Shown: one piece after another, positions 22,901 through 24,882 of the stretch
Layout: each line of letters starts with the position of its first letter
Position numbering within the stretch: position 1 is the stretch's first letter
NCBI GenBank assembly: GCA_001642005.1
Contig: LWCA01000517.1
Span: forward strand, 1-24,882
Origin: Intoshia linei
Taxonomy: Eukaryota > Orthonectida > Rhopaluridae
DNA: 24,882 nucleotides
Reading direction: 5' to 3'
The notes under the pieces: model-generated
The model's database searches: none
What the model was told of the DNA's origin: nothing
The model's input: the letters and a program-made list of their open reading frames with translations, nothing else
Made by a program: the position numbers and the translations under genes

Positions 22901-24457
22901 GAAACGTCACTTCGATTATTTCTGTATTAATTTTGCTAACAATACCAATGTTATTGGTAATCTATTTGATTGGTGATATTAAGTAAATTTTATAAAAATA
23001 AATAAAATATACATTACTTTAATAATATTATCCTCGACATGCATATTGTAGCACATGTGAATAAGTTCTCTATCGTTAAATATTTTGACTCTATCATTTA
23101 ATTTGGGTTCTTTATACTGAAAAAGTATATATAAAATATAAATTACTCAAAAATTTTTATAATGAATTTTTTTTTGAAATTAAAAAAATCTACATTATGT
23201 ATATATTAAGTTATTTTCAGATAGTCACATGCATCCTTAACGAATATGGTTTACTCTTTAAAAAAATTGTCATGTGATGAAAAGTTTTTAAATTTTTTTT
23301 GAAATTTAGTGATCAATCATACCTGATTAAAACATGAGAATGGAATTTTATATTCTGTATCATCTAGTTCAATTGTCACAATGGCATATTCATTTTCAAC
23401 TGATTTTATTTTACCAAATTGTCCACTTATCTAAAATTGAAAAAAAATTTAATTTTTTTATCAAACGTTGAAGGGAGTAATGGGGTTTTTTAAGAAATTT
23501 ATAAATTAAAAAGTGGGATTTTTGGCAAAAATAATATTATTGAATTTAAGAATAAATAATTATAAATAATACTTAAATTCCCTAGTTATTACGATTATTA
23601 AAAATAATTTAAATTACAAATTTAGCTGTTTTAATATACTTTTCACTTTGATTTCGAATATAACATAGTTTTGTAGGTTTTTGCATGCTCATTAGATGGC
23701 TAATAATGCGATAATTTCGGTTGATTAACACTTTCTGGTTAACTGTTAAAAATAATGCAGATTGATGGTGTATGGTATTTGTCATTTCTATAACAAGATA
23801 ATAAGATTAAATAAATCATTGGTTTTGAACCTTGTACAGGTAGCGTAAATTAATTTCATTTTTTTGATACGGCACCCAAGATTAAAATTTATTTTAAAAT
23901 TTTCTATCCTTAAGATATAATCATACTTTCCTTGATAATATGCAATCCAAGGTATGTGTGAGTTTTTCTGATTGTGATTTATTAAAATATTGAAGTGGAT
24001 TGATTTTTTAAAAACATAATAATGTCACCCATTAATTCATAAATGTTTAAACAGATTTTAAAAATTATCTGCAACACTGTTGGAGTAGTATTGAAATAAA
24101 TAATATAAAATTGTGTAGATTTTACTACATGTATGAATAATATGTAAGTGTATGTAATATATTACGCAATTTTGGCAAATGTTCATAGTAAACATTGTTG
24201 GATTCAATGAGATATTTACACTTGAGATCTGCTTTCCCGTTTTTACCATACCGAACTCTGCTAAAATTTCCGTTTTTCCATTCAACATCTATAAAACCCT
24301 CTGCAATATTTTTTTGAAATGTTTGTATATTGTCATCAATATAACCTGAAACTAGTTTACCAGATTCCTAAAATACAAGTTTAAATGTAATAAATAAGGA
24401 ATAATACATTTCGCTATTTTATAATTTTACGATAAAATCAGAGTCAAGGCATTCAAC
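13950..24457 (-). CDS. mib: Mind bomb-like RING E3 ubiquitin ligase, 5' end outside the window
   Basis: Exons, 5' to 3': 24457-24431 (tentative), 24367-24166, 23787-23618, 23430-23323, 23116-23018, 22961-22784, 22546-22440, 22385-22228, 20402-20246, 20178-20024, 19483-19357, 18401-18296, 14610-14502, 14461-14408, 14371-14265, 14212-13950. From 24367 they give 2100 nt, all phases matching, 699 codons plus stop. Counting from 24367: Mib_Herc2 domain (GFIDVEWKNGN...GKNGKADLKC) at 1-65; diverged MIB repeats at about 70-250 (GKIKSVENEYAIVTIEL, GIVSKINTEIIEVTF); about seven ankyrin repeats at 295-525 (TPLHLACYLGNEEIIKVLI, GFTPLHIAANMG, GDTPLHHAIKYG); a first RING at 567-601; and a second RING at 655-690 (CLIC...NCGH..C..C...ECHIC). 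Mind bomb proteins ubiquitinate Delta/Serrate-type Notch ligands and trigger their endocytosis. This domain order is specific to the family. The usual first Mib_Herc2 and ZZ domains would lie upstream. The first RING lacks one zinc ligand; the last is complete. MIB1 versus MIB2 type is unresolved. Confidence 0.85.
16167..16225. repeat. Imperfect hairpin, possible foldback element
   Basis: The left arm GAACTGGGTAAG...TATTATA and the right arm, read as reverse complement (GGAACCGGGCAAT...TATTATA), match over about 25 bases with several mismatches. It is GC-richer than the surroundings. It may be a remnant of a small foldback transposon. Confidence 0.35.
16859..17270. repeat. Reiterated segment, two full and two partial units
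   Basis: Full units at 16859-16976 and 17031-17149 share ATAATAAGATAAATTTCAA, then CATCTTAC(A/G)GGTCAAA, then CTCTTTTTGAA, then CAAACGAGTTG(G/C)AGAATTT. A partial unit at 16980-17027 repeats only the last part. A weaker one is at about 17217-17270. A T/G-rich lead (16760-16800, GGCTACGTGATTTTTG then repeated TTTGTGT) precedes it. The whole probably belongs to one degenerate dispersed element. Confidence 0.6.
18862..18905. other. GC-rich island in the mind bomb intron
   Basis: A roughly 44-base GC-rich patch (GCCCGCTGCCGCGGTTCGCC and neighbours) sits in very AT-rich intron 19356-18402. It has no open frame tied to the gene and resembles the GC-rich end of a dispersed repeat. I found no tRNA cloverleaf around its GGTTCG. 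Confidence 0.35.
19871..19990. mobile_element. 120-bp element with 28-bp terminal inverted repeats
   Basis: The left arm begins GATTTCTGCAATACGGCTCG and the right arm, read on the other strand, begins GATTTCTGCAACACGGCCCA. About 28 bases pair with four or five mismatches. It lies in the mind bomb intron 20023-19484. A diverged left-arm copy is at about 15067-15105 (GATTTCCGCCACATCG, then GATGCACGG). No clear target duplication was seen, so the superfamily is unassigned. Confidence 0.6.
20403..22227 (-). other. 1.8-kb mind bomb intron with one hAT-like insertion
   Basis: The intron between ankyrin exons 22385-22228 and 20402-20246. Apart from the element at 20671-21015, it is AT-rich with no recognised gene. 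A plus frame at 21426-21689 (87 codons) is Phe/Ile/Lys/Asn-rich and looks incidental. Confidence 0.55.
20671..21015. mobile_element. hAT-like non-autonomous element with perfect 8-bp target duplication
   Basis: It begins CAGCGGTTCCCAACATACTT and ends ATTTGAGATCAGCTG. It is flanked on both sides by TACTATAA (20663-20670 and 21016-21023), a perfect 8-bp duplication typical of hAT insertions. It is the reverse-orientation relative of 5425-6304: they share CAGACGAGCTGG, ATCGTTAATGATTGAACTG and both termini, but it lacks the nested insertion. There is no transposase. Confidence 0.85.
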
Positions 24458-24560
24458 CTTTAATTAATGAAGATGATTAAATAACATCAATTATACCCAT
24501 AATTTGTCCGTGAAGTAGGTTATGACAGACCTAGTATTCCCATAGTGATCTGACCCTAAC

Positions 24561-24882
24561 CAGAGCCGAAATTATCGGACCTACCGTACCGGTTAGAGGC
24601 CATATGATGGCCCCCTGATTAATACGGAGTCTATTATAATTTATTATTATTTATATATACTATTATTATATTTTTAAAATCGGCCCCTCCATAATTCATA
24701 AAAAATTTGTTACAGTTACTCAATTTTTTAAAGAATCGACCCATAGAACCAATAATTCTCTTAAAAAAAGTGTAATACTTTTGTATATTATTTTAGACCA
24801 ACAGTGGAAAAAATACGGCGTTTATTGACGATTTGGTGCTGCCTTCTGAACAATTTGAATTATTTTTTTTTAAAAATATTTT
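24561..24882. mobile_element. Possible left end of another hAT-like element, continues past the edge
   Basis: CAGAGCCGAAATTATCGG at 24561 starts like the element at 8370 (CAGAGCCG) and is followed by G/C-rich patches unlike the surrounding DNA. No right end (CGGCTCTG type) is found before the window ends, so the call rests on one terminus only. Confidence 0.35.

Noticed and set aside
24058-24288. 76-codon minus-strand frame starting MLNGKTEIL
   Set aside because: It is a shifted frame of the Mib_Herc2 exon 24367-24166; the in-phase frame carries the domain motif.
24796-24882. Plus-strand coding exon after a TTTTAG at the right edge
   Set aside because: Open frames are short and end at the edge, no motif is recognised, and the stretch lies in probable transposon sequence.

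Overview
The window is AT-rich animal nuclear DNA, probably from an arthropod. It carries two intron-rich metazoan genes (a KIF12-type kinesin and a mind bomb-type E3 ubiquitin ligase), GT-AG introns of very uneven length, and many small hAT-like transposon copies with 8-bp target duplications. No bacterial operon, CRISPR array, rRNA or tRNA gene was recognised. All exon models were assembled by hand from conserved protein motifs, splice consensus and phase. No alignment or transcript was available.

Layout. 1-344 (-): 5' part of an unidentified gene running off the left edge. 1104-1292 (+): a possible 62-aa small protein. 1619-8101 (+): a complete 16-exon KIF12-like kinesin, 728 codons, in phase from start to stop. 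Its introns hold a broken DDE transposase (about 4189-4640), a hAT-like element nested inside another (5425-6304) and a tandem repeat (7266-7490). 8102-12751: no convincing gene; it contains a hAT-like element (8370-8775), degenerate GTTAACGG repeats and a short non-autonomous LTR element in minus orientation (10594-12025). 12752-13704 (-): a two-exon gene for an unrecognised 302-aa protein with a C-terminal membrane anchor. 13950 to about 24457 (-): the 3' 15 or 16 exons of a mind bomb homologue (Mib_Herc2, MIB repeats, about seven ankyrin repeats, two RING fingers). Its 5' end lies beyond the right edge. Its introns also hold mobile DNA: a hAT-like element at 20671-21015 with a perfect 8-bp duplication, a 120-bp inverted repeat at 19871-19990, and reiterated sequence at 16859-17270.

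How the genes relate. KIF12 is a plus-end-type motor gene and mind bomb acts in Notch ligand endocytosis. I see no functional cluster, and the adjacency is probably ordinary synteny. The notable features are the intron length range (about 28-54 nt next to introns of up to 3.7 kb filled with transposons), unusual residues in otherwise intact motor and RING motifs, and well-dated transposon nesting. I found no convincing new multi-gene system.
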